From contig NZ_VMSO01000006.1 in the NCBI RefSeq assembly GCF_008691045.1, forward strand, positions 1-64,000: a DNA stretch of 64,000 bases, read 5' to 3'. Positions 38,596 to 48,173 of this stretch are shown here, one piece after another. Origin of the DNA: Mediterraneibacter catenae (GTDB taxonomy: Bacteria > Bacillota > Clostridia > Lachnospirales > Lachnospiraceae). Numbering within the stretch: the stretch's first letter is position 1; each line of letters opens with the position of its first letter. A program made the translations under genes and the position numbers. The notes under the pieces were generated by a model. That model ran no database searches. It worked only from the letters and a program-made list of their open reading frames with translations, and was not told where the DNA came from.

Positions 38596-38755
38596 ACAGC
38601 CCGTATATGCCCCCAGCTGATGCTCAATTAAATGGCATCCGAAGTCCCCCCTTTTCCCAAGTTTGATCAGACGGTTTTCAGACAATGTGGAGGTCCACAT
38701 CAGATTACTCCTTGCCGTATAATCCTTTGGATGTTTTGTTTTCGTTGAAACATCA
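38595..38755 (-). pseudogene. fragment of an iron-containing alcohol dehydrogenase
   Basis: In the frame read from about 38755 the codons give KHPKDYTARSNLMW, SENRLIKLGKRGDFGCH and LIEHQLGAYTGC. This is the stretch before and at the metal site of group III (iron) alcohol dehydrogenases, where the His residues of GCHLIEH bind metal. The next motif expected (NHGQGLAV-like) is lost at the IS110 junction. Both ends of the gene are missing. Confidence 0.65.
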
Positions 38756-38960
38756 CCTCATATACTACGAGCGCAGACTATTATGCAGCCTGCGCTCAGA
38801 TTTCTCTGAATTATTACATACACTCTTCTGATATGAATTATAGAACCGCTTTTATATTAATTGAAGAAACAATAAGTTCTTCTGTTTATACCCTGAACTT
38901 TAAACTCATTGCCATACAGTACCGGAAATCAGGCTTTTTCAGGGGAATTTCCTTTCGGGC

Positions 38961-39097
38961 ATCGGGTAGGGGAAGCTTCCTTCCCCTACCCGATCACCGC
39001 GATACCTCGCTCATCTCACGGCATTGCCGCTCGATGACCGTTGCCCGTCGGATGCCCGCTCGTGCAAGCACGGCGGTCGCCCTCCGGGCGTATCGCG
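38961..39097. other. G+C-rich structured segment, probable mobile-element scrap
   Basis: The stretch 38800-39157 has no gene. ATCGGGTAGGGGAA (38961-38974) pairs with TTCCCCTACCCGAT (38981-38994), and CGCGATAC (38998-39005) with GTATCGCG (39090-39097). On the minus strand an open stretch of about 34 codons reads YARRATAVLARAGIRRATVI and on to ERQCREMSEVSR before a stop. The base composition is unlike the A+T-rich lactose module beside it. Origin from a conjugative element is suspected but unproven. Confidence 0.45.
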
Positions 39098-39104
39098 CAA
39101 AAAA
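39081..39104. repeat. second copy of the short repeat at 9327-9350
   Basis: CCTCCGGGCGTATCGC is identical to the copy at 9327-9342 and is likewise followed, after one variable base, by CAAAAAA, the T-run of the minus-strand carB terminator. Confidence 0.6.
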
Positions 39105-39143
39105 AAGAGGATGCCGCACATGATATGCAATATCCTCTTTTTC
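39098..39143 (-). terminator. carB terminator
   Basis: AAGAGGAT (39105-39112) pairs with ATCCTCTT (39132-39139). On the minus strand eight T residues follow; on the plus strand TTTTT follows, so it can work in both directions. Confidence 0.8.
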
Positions 39144-39157
39144 TGTGTCCGCTATTT

Positions 39158-42100
39158 CTAAACCGTCGCGATATCGATTAACGTCAGCTTCTTAATATCC
39201 GTATTCTCAAGACTTGTGATCAGTGCTTCCGCAGTATCAATTGCCGTCAGCACGTTGACCCCCGTCTCGATAGCATTTCTTCGGATAACAAAACCGTCTT
39301 TGGAGTGTTCTGCTCCCTGTGCCGGGATATCAATAACAAGATCGATCTTATGTCCTAAAATCAAGTCAAGAAGATTCGGTGACTCCTGCTCGATCTTACG
39401 CACAGGTGTTGCCTTTACTCCCGCCTCCTTAAGTGCTCTTGCTGTTCCGCTCGTAGCAAAGATATGGTAGCCGATATCTGCGAATCTGCGGCCGATCTCC
39501 ACTGCAGCCGGATGTTCCTCATCACGGACGGTCATGATCATGTTCTTGAACTTCGGCAGCTTGATCCCCGCGCCGAGGAATGCCTTATAGAGAGCCTCAT
39601 CAAATGTCTTAGCGATACCAAGGCACTCTCCGGTAGACTTCATCTCCGGTCCGAGACTGATATCTGCGCCTCTGATCTTCTCAAAGGAGAATACCGGCAT
39701 CTTCACCGCCACGTAGTCCGCCTCAGGCTGCAGTCCCGGCGTGTATCCAAGATCTTTTATCTTCTTCCCGATTATGACCTGTGTCGCCAGCGGCACGATC
39801 GGAATTCCCGTCACTTTGCTGATATACGGTACAGTACGGCTGGAACGCGGATTAACCTCAATTACATACACATCGTCCTCGCCGCAGACAATGAACTGAA
39901 TATTGATCATACCGATAACATGAAGAGATTTTGCAAGCCTTCTCGTATATTCTGCAATCTTTGTCTTTGCGCTCTCTGTCAGGCTCTGTGCCGGATAAAC
40001 GGAGATACTGTCTCCTGAATGGATACCTGCGCGCTCTATATGCTCCATGATGCCCGGGATCAGAATATCCGTGCCGTCGCACACGGCATCGACTTCGATC
40101 TCCTTACCCTGCAGGTATTTATCCACGAGGATCGGATGGTCCTGGGCGATCCGGTTGATAATACCGATGAACTGGTCGATGTCATTATCATTGATAGCGA
40201 TCTGCATGCCCTGTCCGCCAAGCACGTAGGACGGACGCACGAGCACCGGATAACCGAGACGGTTTGCCACTTCTTTCGCTTCTTCTGCTGTGAATACGGT
40301 ACCGCCGGTCGGACGCGGAATCCCGCACTCTTCAAGGATCTCGTCAAAGAGCTCCCTGTCTTCAGCCTTGTCCACGTTCTCCGCGGAAGTTCCGAGGATC
40401 GGAACACCCATCTTCATAAGCGCTTCTGTCAGCTTGATAGCTGTCTGACCGCCGAACTGTACGACTGCACCGTCCGGTTTCTCGATATCCACGATGCTCT
40501 CCACATCTTCCGGTGTGAGCGGTTCAAAATACAGCTTATCCGCAATATCGAAATCTGTACTTACGGTCTCCGGGTTATTGTTGACGATGATCGTCTCATA
40601 TCCTTCTTTGGCGAATGCCCAGGTACAGTGTACGGAGCAGAAGTCGAACTCGATACCCTGACCGATACGGATCGGGCCGGATCCAAGCACGAGAACTTTC
40701 TTCTTGCCCTCTGTTTTCTCCACTTCGTTCTCACTGCCGTATACAGAATAATAGTAAGGCGTCTCCGCCGCAAATTCTGCCGCGCATGTGTCCACGATCT
40801 TGTACGCCGCAACGATACCGTTTTCATGGCGCATATCATGGATCTCCCGCTCGCTCTTTCCTGTCAGACGTGCGATCACATTGTCCGGGAACTCGATACG
40901 TTTTGCTTCTCTTAAGAGATCAACTGTCAGTTCCTGAGTTTTTAACGCGTTCTCCATCTCCACTATAATGGCGAATTTGTCAATGAACCATTTATCTACT
41001 TTTGTGATATTGTAGATCGTATCGTAGTCGATGCCCCTGCGGATTGCCTCTGCGATCTTCCACATACGCATATCGTCTACTATAGCAAGCTGCTCTAAAA
41101 GGTCGTCCCTGGAAAGCCCTGTAAAGTCATAGGACATAAGGCTGTCCACATGCTGCTCGAGGGAGCGGATTGCTTTCATCAGCGCGCCCTCAAAGTTATC
41201 GCAGATACTCATAACCTCACCGGTAGCCTTCATCTGCGTTGTCAGCGTCCTCTTTGCACTGATAAATTTATCAAAAGGCAGACGCGGAAGTTTTACGACT
41301 ACATAGTCAAGCATCGGCTCGAAGCTTGCGTATGTCTTCTGCGTAATGGCATTCTTTATCTCATCCAGTGTATAGCCCAGTGCAATCTTTGCGGAAACTT
41401 TTGCGATCGGATAACCCGTAGCCTTAGAGGCCAGAGCGGAGGAACGGCTTACTCGGGGATTCACCTCGATAACGCAGTATTCAAACGTATCCGGATTCAG
41501 CGCGTACTGCACGTTGCATCCGCCTGTGATATTCAGCTCACTGATGATATTCAATGCTGAAGTACGGAGCATCTGGTACTCCTTATCTCCCAATGTCTGT
41601 GACGGAGCCACGACGATACTGTCTCCGGTGTGGACGCCTACAGGATCGATATTTTCCATATTACATACAGTAATGCAGTTACCCGCACTATCGCGCATTA
41701 CCTCATACTCAATCTCTTTCCATCCTGCGATGCAGCGCTCCACAAGAACCTGTCCCACACGGGAGAGACGGAGACCATTCTCCAGGATCTCTACGAGCTG
41801 ATGTGAGTCATGGGCGATACCGCCGCCGCTGCCACCCAGTGTATATGCGGGACGGAGCACGACCGGGTAACCGATCTTATTGGCGAATGCAAGACCGTCG
41901 TCCACACTCTCCACGACGAGAGAAGCTGCGACAGGTTCGCCGATCTTCTCCATTGTCGCCTTGAATTCCAGACGGTCCTCAGCCTTTTTGATCGTCTCCG
42001 ATGTCGTTCCGATCAGGCGTACGCCGTTCTCGCGCAGGAATCCTGCCTCTTCAAGCTCCATGGCAAGATTCAGCCCTGCCTGTCCGCCGAGAGTAGGAAG

Positions 42101-42358
42101 CACACTGTCCGGCTTTTCTTTCTTGATAAGCTGCTCTACCACTTCCACGGTAAGGGGCTCAATGTATACACTGTCCGCGATATCTTTATCTGTCATGATG
42201 GTCGCCGGGTTTGAATTCAACAGTACGACCTCAATACCTTCTTCTTTGAGTGAACGGCATGCCTGAGTTCCCGCATAGTCAAACTCCGCCGCCTGTCCGA
42301 TGACGATCGGACCGGAACCGATGACCAGTACCTTCTTAATACTTAAATCTCTTGGCAT
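39158..42358 (-). CDS. carB: carbamoyl-phosphate synthase large chain
   Basis: 1066 residues, full length. Two homologous ATP-grasp halves (KVLVIGSGPIVIGQAAEFDY near residue 10 and KVLVLGSGPIRIGQGIEFDF near 560) make carboxyphosphate and carbamoyl phosphate. The C-terminal allosteric MGS-like domain begins around 940 (FATSGTARALKEAG). Its ATG shares one base with the carA stop (TAATG), so translation is coupled. The product feeds pyrimidine and arginine synthesis. Confidence 0.97.
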   Translation of the reverse strand: MPRDLSIKKVLVIGSGPIVIGQAAEFDYAGTQACRSLKEEGIEVVLLNSNPATIMTDKDIADSVYIEPLTVEVVEQLIKKEKPDSVLPTLGGQAGLNLAMELEEAGFLRENGVRLIGTTSETIKKAEDRLEFKATMEKIGEPVAASLVVESVDDGLAFANKIGYPVVLRPAYTLGGSGGGIAHDSHQLVEILENGLRLSRVGQVLVERCIAGWKEIEYEVMRDSAGNCITVCNMENIDPVGVHTGDSIVVAPSQTLGDKEYQMLRTSALNIISELNITGGCNVQYALNPDTFEYCVIEVNPRVSRSSALASKATGYPIAKVSAKIALGYTLDEIKNAITQKTYASFEPMLDYVVVKLPRLPFDKFISAKRTLTTQMKATGEVMSICDNFEGALMKAIRSLEQHVDSLMSYDFTGLSRDDLLEQLAIVDDMRMWKIAEAIRRGIDYDTIYNITKVDKWFIDKFAIIVEMENALKTQELTVDLLREAKRIEFPDNVIARLTGKSEREIHDMRHENGIVAAYKIVDTCAAEFAAETPYYYSVYGSENEVEKTEGKKKVLVLGSGPIRIGQGIEFDFCSVHCTWAFAKEGYETIIVNNNPETVSTDFDIADKLYFEPLTPEDVESIVDIEKPDGAVVQFGGQTAIKLTEALMKMGVPILGTSAENVDKAEDRELFDEILEECGIPRPTGGTVFTAEEAKEVANRLGYPVLVRPSYVLGGQGMQIAINDNDIDQFIGIINRIAQDHPILVDKYLQGKEIEVDAVCDGTDILIPGIMEHIERAGIHSGDSISVYPAQSLTESAKTKIAEYTRRLAKSLHVIGMINIQFIVCGEDDVYVIEVNPRSSRTVPYISKVTGIPIVPLATQVIIGKKIKDLGYTPGLQPEADYVAVKMPVFSFEKIRGADISLGPEMKSTGECLGIAKTFDEALYKAFLGAGIKLPKFKNMIMTVRDEEHPAAVEIGRRFADIGYHIFATSGTARALKEAGVKATPVRKIEQESPNLLDLILGHKIDLVIDIPAQGAEHSKDGFVIRRNAIETGVNVLTAIDTAEALITSLENTDIKKLTLIDIATV

Positions 42359-43428
42359 TATTTCGCTCCTTTCATCATCTCAATAAATCTGTCAAACAGG
42401 TAGCCGGAATCCTGAGGTCCCGGGCATGCTTCCGGATGGAACTGTACTGTAAAAATATTCTTGCCTACATATGCAAGTCCCTCATTTGTACCGTCGTTTA
42501 CATTAATAAATGCCGGTACAGCAACCTGCGGATCCACTGATTCCTCGTCAACCACGTAGCCGTGATTCTGTGATGAGATATAGACTCTTCCTGTATCCAG
42601 GTCTTTCACCGGATGGTTTCCGCCCCTGTGCCCGTATTTCAGTTTGTGCGTGGACGCACCTGTAGCAAGCGCCATGAGCTGGTGTCCGAGGCAGATGGCG
42701 AATATCGGAATATCTGTATTGTACAGCTTTCTGATTTCTTCGATAATAGATGTGCAGTCCGCCGGATCGCCAGGTCCGTTGGAGAGCATAATACCGTCAG
42801 GATTGGATGAAATGATCTCTTGGGCGGTGGTGTGAGCCGGATAGACAGTCACCTCGCAGCCGCGCTGATTTAAAGACTTTGCGATATTATTTTTTGCGCC
42901 CAGGTCGAGAAGAGCGACTTTTAACCCCTCACCCTTAAGGACGTATTTTTCGGAACATGTCACTTTAGAGACGACATCTCCCACTGTATATGCTTTCAGT
43001 TTCGGGATGACCTGATCCAGATCATAATTCTCATCTGTTGTGATCATGCCATTCATAGTACCTTTTTCTCTCAGGATCTTTGTGAGAGCCCTTGTGTCGA
43101 TTCCTGCAATACCGGGAATGTCCTGCTCTTTTAAGAAATCCTGTATAGTGCCCTCGCAGCGGAAGTTGCTGGGCATTCTCGATAATTCCCTTACAATATA
43201 ACCGTCCGGCCACGCTTTCCCAGACTCCATGTCCGGCGTGATACCGTAGTTCCCGATCAGGGGATAGGTCATGACCACTGCCTGTCCTGCATAAGACGGA
43301 TCGGTCAGCACCTCAAGATAACCTGTCATAGATGTATTAAATACGATCTCACTGATACACTCACGCTCTGAGCCGATGCTCGTACCGGTGAATACTGTAC
43401 CGTCTTCCAATATTAGAAACGCTTTCAT
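42358..43428 (-). CDS. carA: carbamoyl-phosphate synthase small chain (glutaminase)
   Basis: 356 residues. The N-terminal CPSase domain (LILEDGTVFTGTSIGSE) is followed by a class I glutaminase with the Cys in FAICLGHQLM and the His/Glu in VQFHPEACPGP; NGPGDP is the oxyanion-loop motif. It delivers ammonia to CarB. It is first in the carAB operon, behind a strong promoter and a structured leader of about 150 bases. Confidence 0.97.
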   Translation of the reverse strand: MKAFLILEDGTVFTGTSIGSERECISEIVFNTSMTGYLEVLTDPSYAGQAVVMTYPLIGNYGITPDMESGKAWPDGYIVRELSRMPSNFRCEGTIQDFLKEQDIPGIAGIDTRALTKILREKGTMNGMITTDENYDLDQVIPKLKAYTVGDVVSKVTCSEKYVLKGEGLKVALLDLGAKNNIAKSLNQRGCEVTVYPAHTTAQEIISSNPDGIMLSNGPGDPADCTSIIEEIRKLYNTDIPIFAICLGHQLMALATGASTHKLKYGHRGGNHPVKDLDTGRVYISSQNHGYVVDEESVDPQVAVPAFINVNDGTNEGLAYVGKNIFTVQFHPEACPGPQDSGYLFDRFIEMMKGAK

Positions 43429-43466
43429 CTGTTCACCCTTTCCCTTTGTAGATTCAATAACTGCCC

Positions 43467-43567
43467 GTTACAGTCTGCACTGTAACATCTTCTCCTCTGA
43501 GAACAGATATGCCGTTGCATAGCAAAGGCACTCTTGGAGTCTTTTGATCCAGAGCGCCCTCGTTCTC
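43467..43567 (-). promoter_or_regulatory. structured leader of carAB
   Basis: In the transcript, GAGAAC (from 43567) pairs with GTTCTC (to 43499). Inside, GGGCGCTCT pairs with AAGAGTGCC with GGA/TCC above it. Next comes a perfect 8-bp hairpin GTTACAGT-loop-ACTGTAAC (43467-43486), which also holds a six-codon frame MLQCRL after GAGGAGAAG. No T-run follows, so control would be at translation or by a bound factor. No PyrR-box consensus was recognised, and the class is unknown to me. Confidence 0.55.
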
Positions 43568-43578
43568 AAATTGTAAAG

Positions 43579-43607
43579 ATTATACTACAACTGAGCTTAT
43601 AATTCAA
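43579..43607 (-). promoter_or_regulatory. carAB promoter
   Basis: On the minus strand TTGAAT (43602-43607) and TATAAT (43579-43584) are exactly 17 bp apart. Confidence 0.8.
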
Positions 43608-43696
43608 CTGATAAATCCTGCAAAATATTCAGAAATACTTCTTAATATTCAAAACTTCTGCTGATAATTATGTAAGCCAGACAGCTCCTCCAATGT

Positions 43697-45115
43697 CTAT
43701 TTTGCCACTTCGAGTCCGAATCCGAAGTATCTGACAGCATTATTATAGGAAATATCCTTTACGATTGAACTTAACACTTTCATATCTTTCGGATACTCTC
43801 CGTTTTCAACCCATCCGCCCAGCAGGTCGCAGAGGATTCTGCGGAAATACTCATGACGTGTATACGACAGGAAACTCCTTGAATCCGTCAGCATTCCGAC
43901 AAAATTCCCCAGGGCTCCCAGATTGGCCAGGGATGTCATCTGCTTTGTCATACCGGTTTTGTGGTCATTAAACCACCACGCGGATCCCTGCTGGATTTTA
44001 GCTGCAGCGGATGAATCCTGGAAGCAGCCGAGGATCGTTCCGATAGCTTCATCATCATTGGGGTTCAGACTGTAAATGATCGTTTTCGGGAGTTCTCCCG
44101 TCATATTCAGTGCATTCAGGAAGTCCGCCATCTGGCCGGACGGCGCATAATTGTTGATGCAGTCATATCCGGTATCAGGACCGAGCCGGTCAAACATCGG
44201 AGTGTTATTATCTCTCTTGCACCCGTAATGAAGCTGCATGACCCATCCGAGTCTGCTGTACTCTCTTCCGACAAAAATCATAAAGGCTGTCTTATATTTC
44301 AGCTCTTCTTCTTTTGTGACCGTTCCTCCGGCAAGCTTTTTCGCAACAATTGCCTCGATTTCCTCCTCGGAAGCCGGCACATACATCACATACTCAAGTG
44401 CATGGTCGGATGCACGGCATCCCATTTCATCGAAGAACGCCATCCTTTTCTTCAGTGCCTCTTTAATATCGGCAAAGGTTTTTACTTCCATGTCTGCCGC
44501 TTTTCCGAGTTCTTTCAGATAGTCGGCAAATCCCGGCTTTTCAATCCCGTTCGCCTTATCCGGACGCCACGCAGGGAACACCTGTACGTCAAATGTATCA
44601 TCCTCTTTCAGGACCTGATGCCACTTAAGAGAATCCACCGGATCATCTGTTGTACAGATCAGTGTGACGCCGGACTGCCTGATGATATTTCTTACACTCA
44701 TACCATCCTCCGCCAGTTTTGCATTGCAAAGATTCCACACCTCTTCCGCAGTCTCTTTATTCAGCACGCCGTGATAACCGAAGTACCTCTGCAGTTCGAG
44801 ATGGCTCCAGTGATACAGCGGATTACCGATCCCTCTCTCCAGCGTCTCTGCCCATTTCTGGAACTTCTCGCGGTCAGATGCATCGCCAGTGATATATTTT
44901 TCATCTACTCCGTTGGAGCGCATAAGGCGCCACTTGTAATGGTCTCCTCCAAGCCATACCTGCGTGATATTGTCAAATTTCCTGTCCTCTGCGATCTCTT
45001 TCGGATCAATGTGGCAGTGATAGTCCAGAATCGGCGTGCCTTCCGCATATCCGTGGAAGAGTTCCTTTGCCGTTTCAGTACTAAGCAGAAAATCTTTGTC
45101 CATAAACTGTTTCAT
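43697..45115 (-). CDS. uxaC: glucuronate (uronate) isomerase
   Basis: 472 residues, usual length. ILDYHCHIDPKEIAEDR holds the metal-binding HxH of the amidohydrolase-like fold, and GCRASDHALEYV and DSRSFLSYTRHEYFRR are further conserved blocks. It converts glucuronate to fructuronate and galacturonate to tagaturonate. Its partners here are broken: the TRAP permease gene downstream in genome order and uxaB are both truncated, so it may no longer be part of a working route unless copies exist elsewhere. Confidence 0.95.
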   Translation of the reverse strand: MKQFMDKDFLLSTETAKELFHGYAEGTPILDYHCHIDPKEIAEDRKFDNITQVWLGGDHYKWRLMRSNGVDEKYITGDASDREKFQKWAETLERGIGNPLYHWSHLELQRYFGYHGVLNKETAEEVWNLCNAKLAEDGMSVRNIIRQSGVTLICTTDDPVDSLKWHQVLKEDDTFDVQVFPAWRPDKANGIEKPGFADYLKELGKAADMEVKTFADIKEALKKRMAFFDEMGCRASDHALEYVMYVPASEEEIEAIVAKKLAGGTVTKEEELKYKTAFMIFVGREYSRLGWVMQLHYGCKRDNNTPMFDRLGPDTGYDCINNYAPSGQMADFLNALNMTGELPKTIIYSLNPNDDEAIGTILGCFQDSSAAAKIQQGSAWWFNDHKTGMTKQMTSLANLGALGNFVGMLTDSRSFLSYTRHEYFRRILCDLLGGWVENGEYPKDMKVLSSIVKDISYNNAVRYFGFGLEVAK

Positions 45116-45139
45116 AATTGTTTTTGTCTCCTTTCCAGA

Positions 45140-45661
45140 TTATACATATCCCATAAGACCTGGCAGCCACAATGAGAGCTGCGGAATATATGTTACAAAC
45201 ATAAGCACGATGATGATTGCCGCAAAATACCATAACAGCTGCTTAAATACTGTCTCGATCTTAACTTTTCCCACCTTGACACCGACAAACAATGTTGTTC
45301 CAACCGGGGGTGTGATCGTTCCGATACAAAGGTTGAAGATCAGCATAATACCGAAGTGGATCGTATTCATTCCGAGAGCTGTGCACACCGGAAGGAAGAT
45401 CGGTGTGAAGATCAGGCAGGCCGGCGTCATATCCATAAATGTTCCCACAAACAGAAGCAGGATATTGATGATAAACAGGATCACGAACTTATTGTCTGTA
45501 AGGCCCAGGAGCGCTGTGGAGATCGCTGTCGGGATTCCTGTAAAGGCCATGATCCATGACATAATATTGGACACGCCGATCAGGAAGATGATGATACCTG
45601 TCATCTCTGCGCTCTCCTTTCAGATCTTCGGGATCTCTTTCCATGTGATGGACTTATCACG
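45140..45661 (-). pseudogene. 3' remnant of a TRAP transporter large permease (DctM)
   Basis: Reading from 45661 gives RDKSITWKEIPKI, a stop (TGA, where TGG for Trp is expected), then KESAEMTGIIIFLIGVSNIM and the last four to five membrane segments, with GTFMDMTPACLIFTPIFLP and IGTITPPVGTTLFVG, the DctM signatures. Only about 175 of some 430 codons remain and they carry a nonsense codon. It lies 24 bp upstream (on its strand) of uxaC, so it was the hexuronate importer of this operon. Confidence 0.8.
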
Positions 45662-46746
45662 CCGGAGATCAGCTCAACGACCGGCCGCCGGTGTCTTTCC
45701 CGGCAAAAGTCACAGCATTCCTCTACGAAAGATATAAAGCATTTGACGGAGCTGCCGACAAAGGACTGCTCTTCCTTCCGGTCGAACTCATCGACAACAA
45801 TGGTGCGGAATTAAAAAGAATAATCCTGCAGTACGCAGACGAGTGGGAACTGGGAGAAGATTTCATCAACTGGATCATTACTGCCAACGAATTCACCAGT
45901 ACACTCGTGGATCGTATCGTAACCGGATACCCAAGAGATGAAGTCTCTTATTTTGAAGAAAAACTGGGATATAAAGATAATATCATCGATACAAGCGAGC
46001 TTTTCAACCTGTGGGTGATTGAGGGCGACAAGAAATGGGCAGAAAAACTTCCTGTCCACAGGACTGATGCCAATGTCATCTGGACTGATGATGTAAAACC
46101 GTACAAAAAACGCAAGGTGCGCATTCTCAACGGTGCTCACACATCCACTGTACTTGCAGCCTATCTGGCAGGCTATGATATAGTTATGGATTTCATGAAA
46201 GATGATACGATACGTTCATTCATGAATACCGTGATATACGATGAAGTCATACCGACTCTGGACCTTCCGAAGGAGGAGCTGGAAGACTTTGCCGCCGCAG
46301 TAAATGACAGGTTTGCCAATCCTTACATTAAACACAAGCTCCTTGACATTGCCCTGAACTCCTGCTCCAAATTCAATGCAAGGTGCCTCCCTTCCCTTCT
46401 CGGATATGTGGAGGAAAAGGGTGAGCTTCCGAAATGTCTGACCTTTTCGCTTGCTGCATTCATCCGCTTTTACAAAGGCCAGATGAATGACGGTGTCTGC
46501 ACAGGCGTAAGAAAGGATGGTACACAGTATCAGATCCGCGATGACGCCGATGTGCTCACATTCTTTGCTGAAATATGGACCTGCAACGATGCAGACAAGA
46601 TTGCAGGAGCCGCACTATCTAACACATCCTTCTGGAGCGGAAAAGATCTGACACAGATCCCGGGGCTTAAAGACGCTGTTGCAGGATATTTAAAACGCAT
46701 GGATACCGAAGACATCCGCAGCATTATGACAGAACTCATCGGATAA
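45649..46746 (+). pseudogene. uxaB: tagaturonate reductase, 5'-truncated
   Basis: About 365 codons survive, from TYHAGDQLNDRPPVSFPAK to the natural stop, with PVELIDNNGAELKRIIL and the catalytic-type KVRILNGAHT block of the mannitol dehydrogenase superfamily. The N-terminal NAD-binding part (roughly 125 residues) is missing, and an in-frame stop lies just before the junction. A GTG at 45691 could start a 351-residue product, but without the nucleotide fold it should not reduce tagaturonate. Confidence 0.8.
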
Positions 46747-46774
46747 TCTCCTCCTTCCTGATACAGTAAAGTAT

Positions 46775-46813
46775 GAGCCGGTTATATGCACTGGATATGC
46801 ATGTAACCGGCTC
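46775..46813. terminator. terminator between convergent uxaB remnant and transglutaminase gene
   Basis: GAGCCGGTTA (46775-46784) pairs perfectly with TAACCGGCTC (46804-46813), with TGCA/TGCA in the loop. No long T-run on either side. Confidence 0.6.
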
Positions 46814-46843
46814 AGCTTATATCAGAGCACCTCATAGTATATG

Positions 46844-48100
46844 TCACCCGGCGTTGTAATTCCAGAATACCATGATCTTGTTATGCGTTTCATCCTCCAC
46901 ATAAGTGTAGGACACACGCTCCAGCCCGTAAGTGGAAGCCAGTGTCCTGGCCGCCCTTGGGAACAGACCATCGATCATCTCATTTCGGGCCTGTGCATAA
47001 GTTTCTCTATCCGGGAACTTGCACACAAACAGCTCTTCTTTTTTATAGATGCTGTCATTCATAGCGCCGAGGAGGATCTGTGAATCATAGGAATCATAAT
47101 ACATTCCGTTCATCCGGTAATAATTCAGATCATCCGATACGCAGGACGGATAAGGCACCTCGTCACTCTGCACATGGTCCGCCGCGATCTCTTCATCTGT
47201 ACAGCACAGATAGTCATAATATATTATACTTTCAGGCAGGTCATCGCCGCTTTCTGCAGCCATAAACACAGGGTCACCAAACGTCACATCCATCTGATAA
47301 TAATTACCGCCGCAGTTCACGATATTCCAGGCATGGGCTTCCTGCCCCTGTGCAGTTCCCACCACATAGATACATTCAATCCCCATATGATCCAGAAGAT
47401 ACTGGGCTGCTCTGGAATACCCTGCGCACACGGAACTCGTTCCGACAAGCGCGCTGTAAATATTCTGATTATCCGGCGCATTCTCATCGTAATCCACTGT
47501 ATTGACAAGATACTCAAATACATAACGTATCCTGTCATATTCTCCCGCAGAGGCATCAATTCCCGCCATGCAGTCTGTGACCGCCGCATCAATCTCATTC
47601 TGTCTGGTTTCCCTTTCTTCCAAGGAGCAGGAATATTCCGGATAAAACTCTGTATATGTGTCATACATCGTCATCTGGGAACTCCCGATACACCAGAAGA
47701 GTTCCGGGCAGTCATAAAGGAGATATTCGTACGCCTTCTCCGGCCGCTCACCTTTTCCTGCATGGACGAGGATACACTCTTCCATGTCGTTAACTCCCTG
47801 GAGAAGTTCTCTGTACACAGTCTGTTCCTCTTCCGTGAGCTGCTGATAATAGAAATGATCCGCCACATCATCTGCTGCCACAGTAAGGTCAGGGAAATCC
47901 GCCCCTGACGGCTGCAGCGTATTCACTGCGTTCTCTACAGTCTCATTGAATGTCTCCCGTACCTGTCCTCCAAACTTATCAATGACCCAGGGGATCCCGT
48001 AAGCTGCCCCTGCACCGAGTATTGCGATCATCACAAGGGCAGTCACACATCCTGTCCTGCATTTTTGTCCCGCTCTTCGTCTTCTCCTTCTTTCTGCCAT
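46844..48100 (-). CDS. membrane-anchored transglutaminase-like protein
   Basis: 418 residues. A basic start (RRRRRAGQ) and one membrane segment (about 20-45) anchor the protein; the rest should be outside. The transglutaminase-like core has Cys in TSSVCAGYSR, His in QEAHAWNIV and Asp in YYQMDVTFGDP. Such domains act as proteases or amide-forming enzymes on envelope proteins. The gene precedes (on its strand, follows) the interrupted SleC-like gene by about 70 bp. Substrate unknown. Confidence 0.82.
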   Translation of the reverse strand: MAERRRRRRAGQKCRTGCVTALVMIAILGAGAAYGIPWVIDKFGGQVRETFNETVENAVNTLQPSGADFPDLTVAADDVADHFYYQQLTEEEQTVYRELLQGVNDMEECILVHAGKGERPEKAYEYLLYDCPELFWCIGSSQMTMYDTYTEFYPEYSCSLEERETRQNEIDAAVTDCMAGIDASAGEYDRIRYVFEYLVNTVDYDENAPDNQNIYSALVGTSSVCAGYSRAAQYLLDHMGIECIYVVGTAQGQEAHAWNIVNCGGNYYQMDVTFGDPVFMAAESGDDLPESIIYYDYLCCTDEEIAADHVQSDEVPYPSCVSDDLNYYRMNGMYYDSYDSQILLGAMNDSIYKKEELFVCKFPDRETYAQARNEMIDGLFPRAARTLASTYGLERVSYTYVEDETHNKIMVFWNYNAG

Positions 48101-48173
48101 AGGACTCCTCTCTGATATTCCTGCATATCCGCTGTATTGTCTGCTGCGTTCATCCCATTCTTCTCTCAGATTC

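Noticed and set aside
40019-40915. 298-codon plus-strand frame opposite carB
   Set aside because: Antisense shadow of a conserved carB region; no ribosome site and no family likeness.
43467-43567. PyrR-binding loop or a known riboswitch in the carA leader
   Set aside because: The PyrR consensus and the cores of purine, glutamine, THF and guanidine RNAs were looked for by eye and not found.
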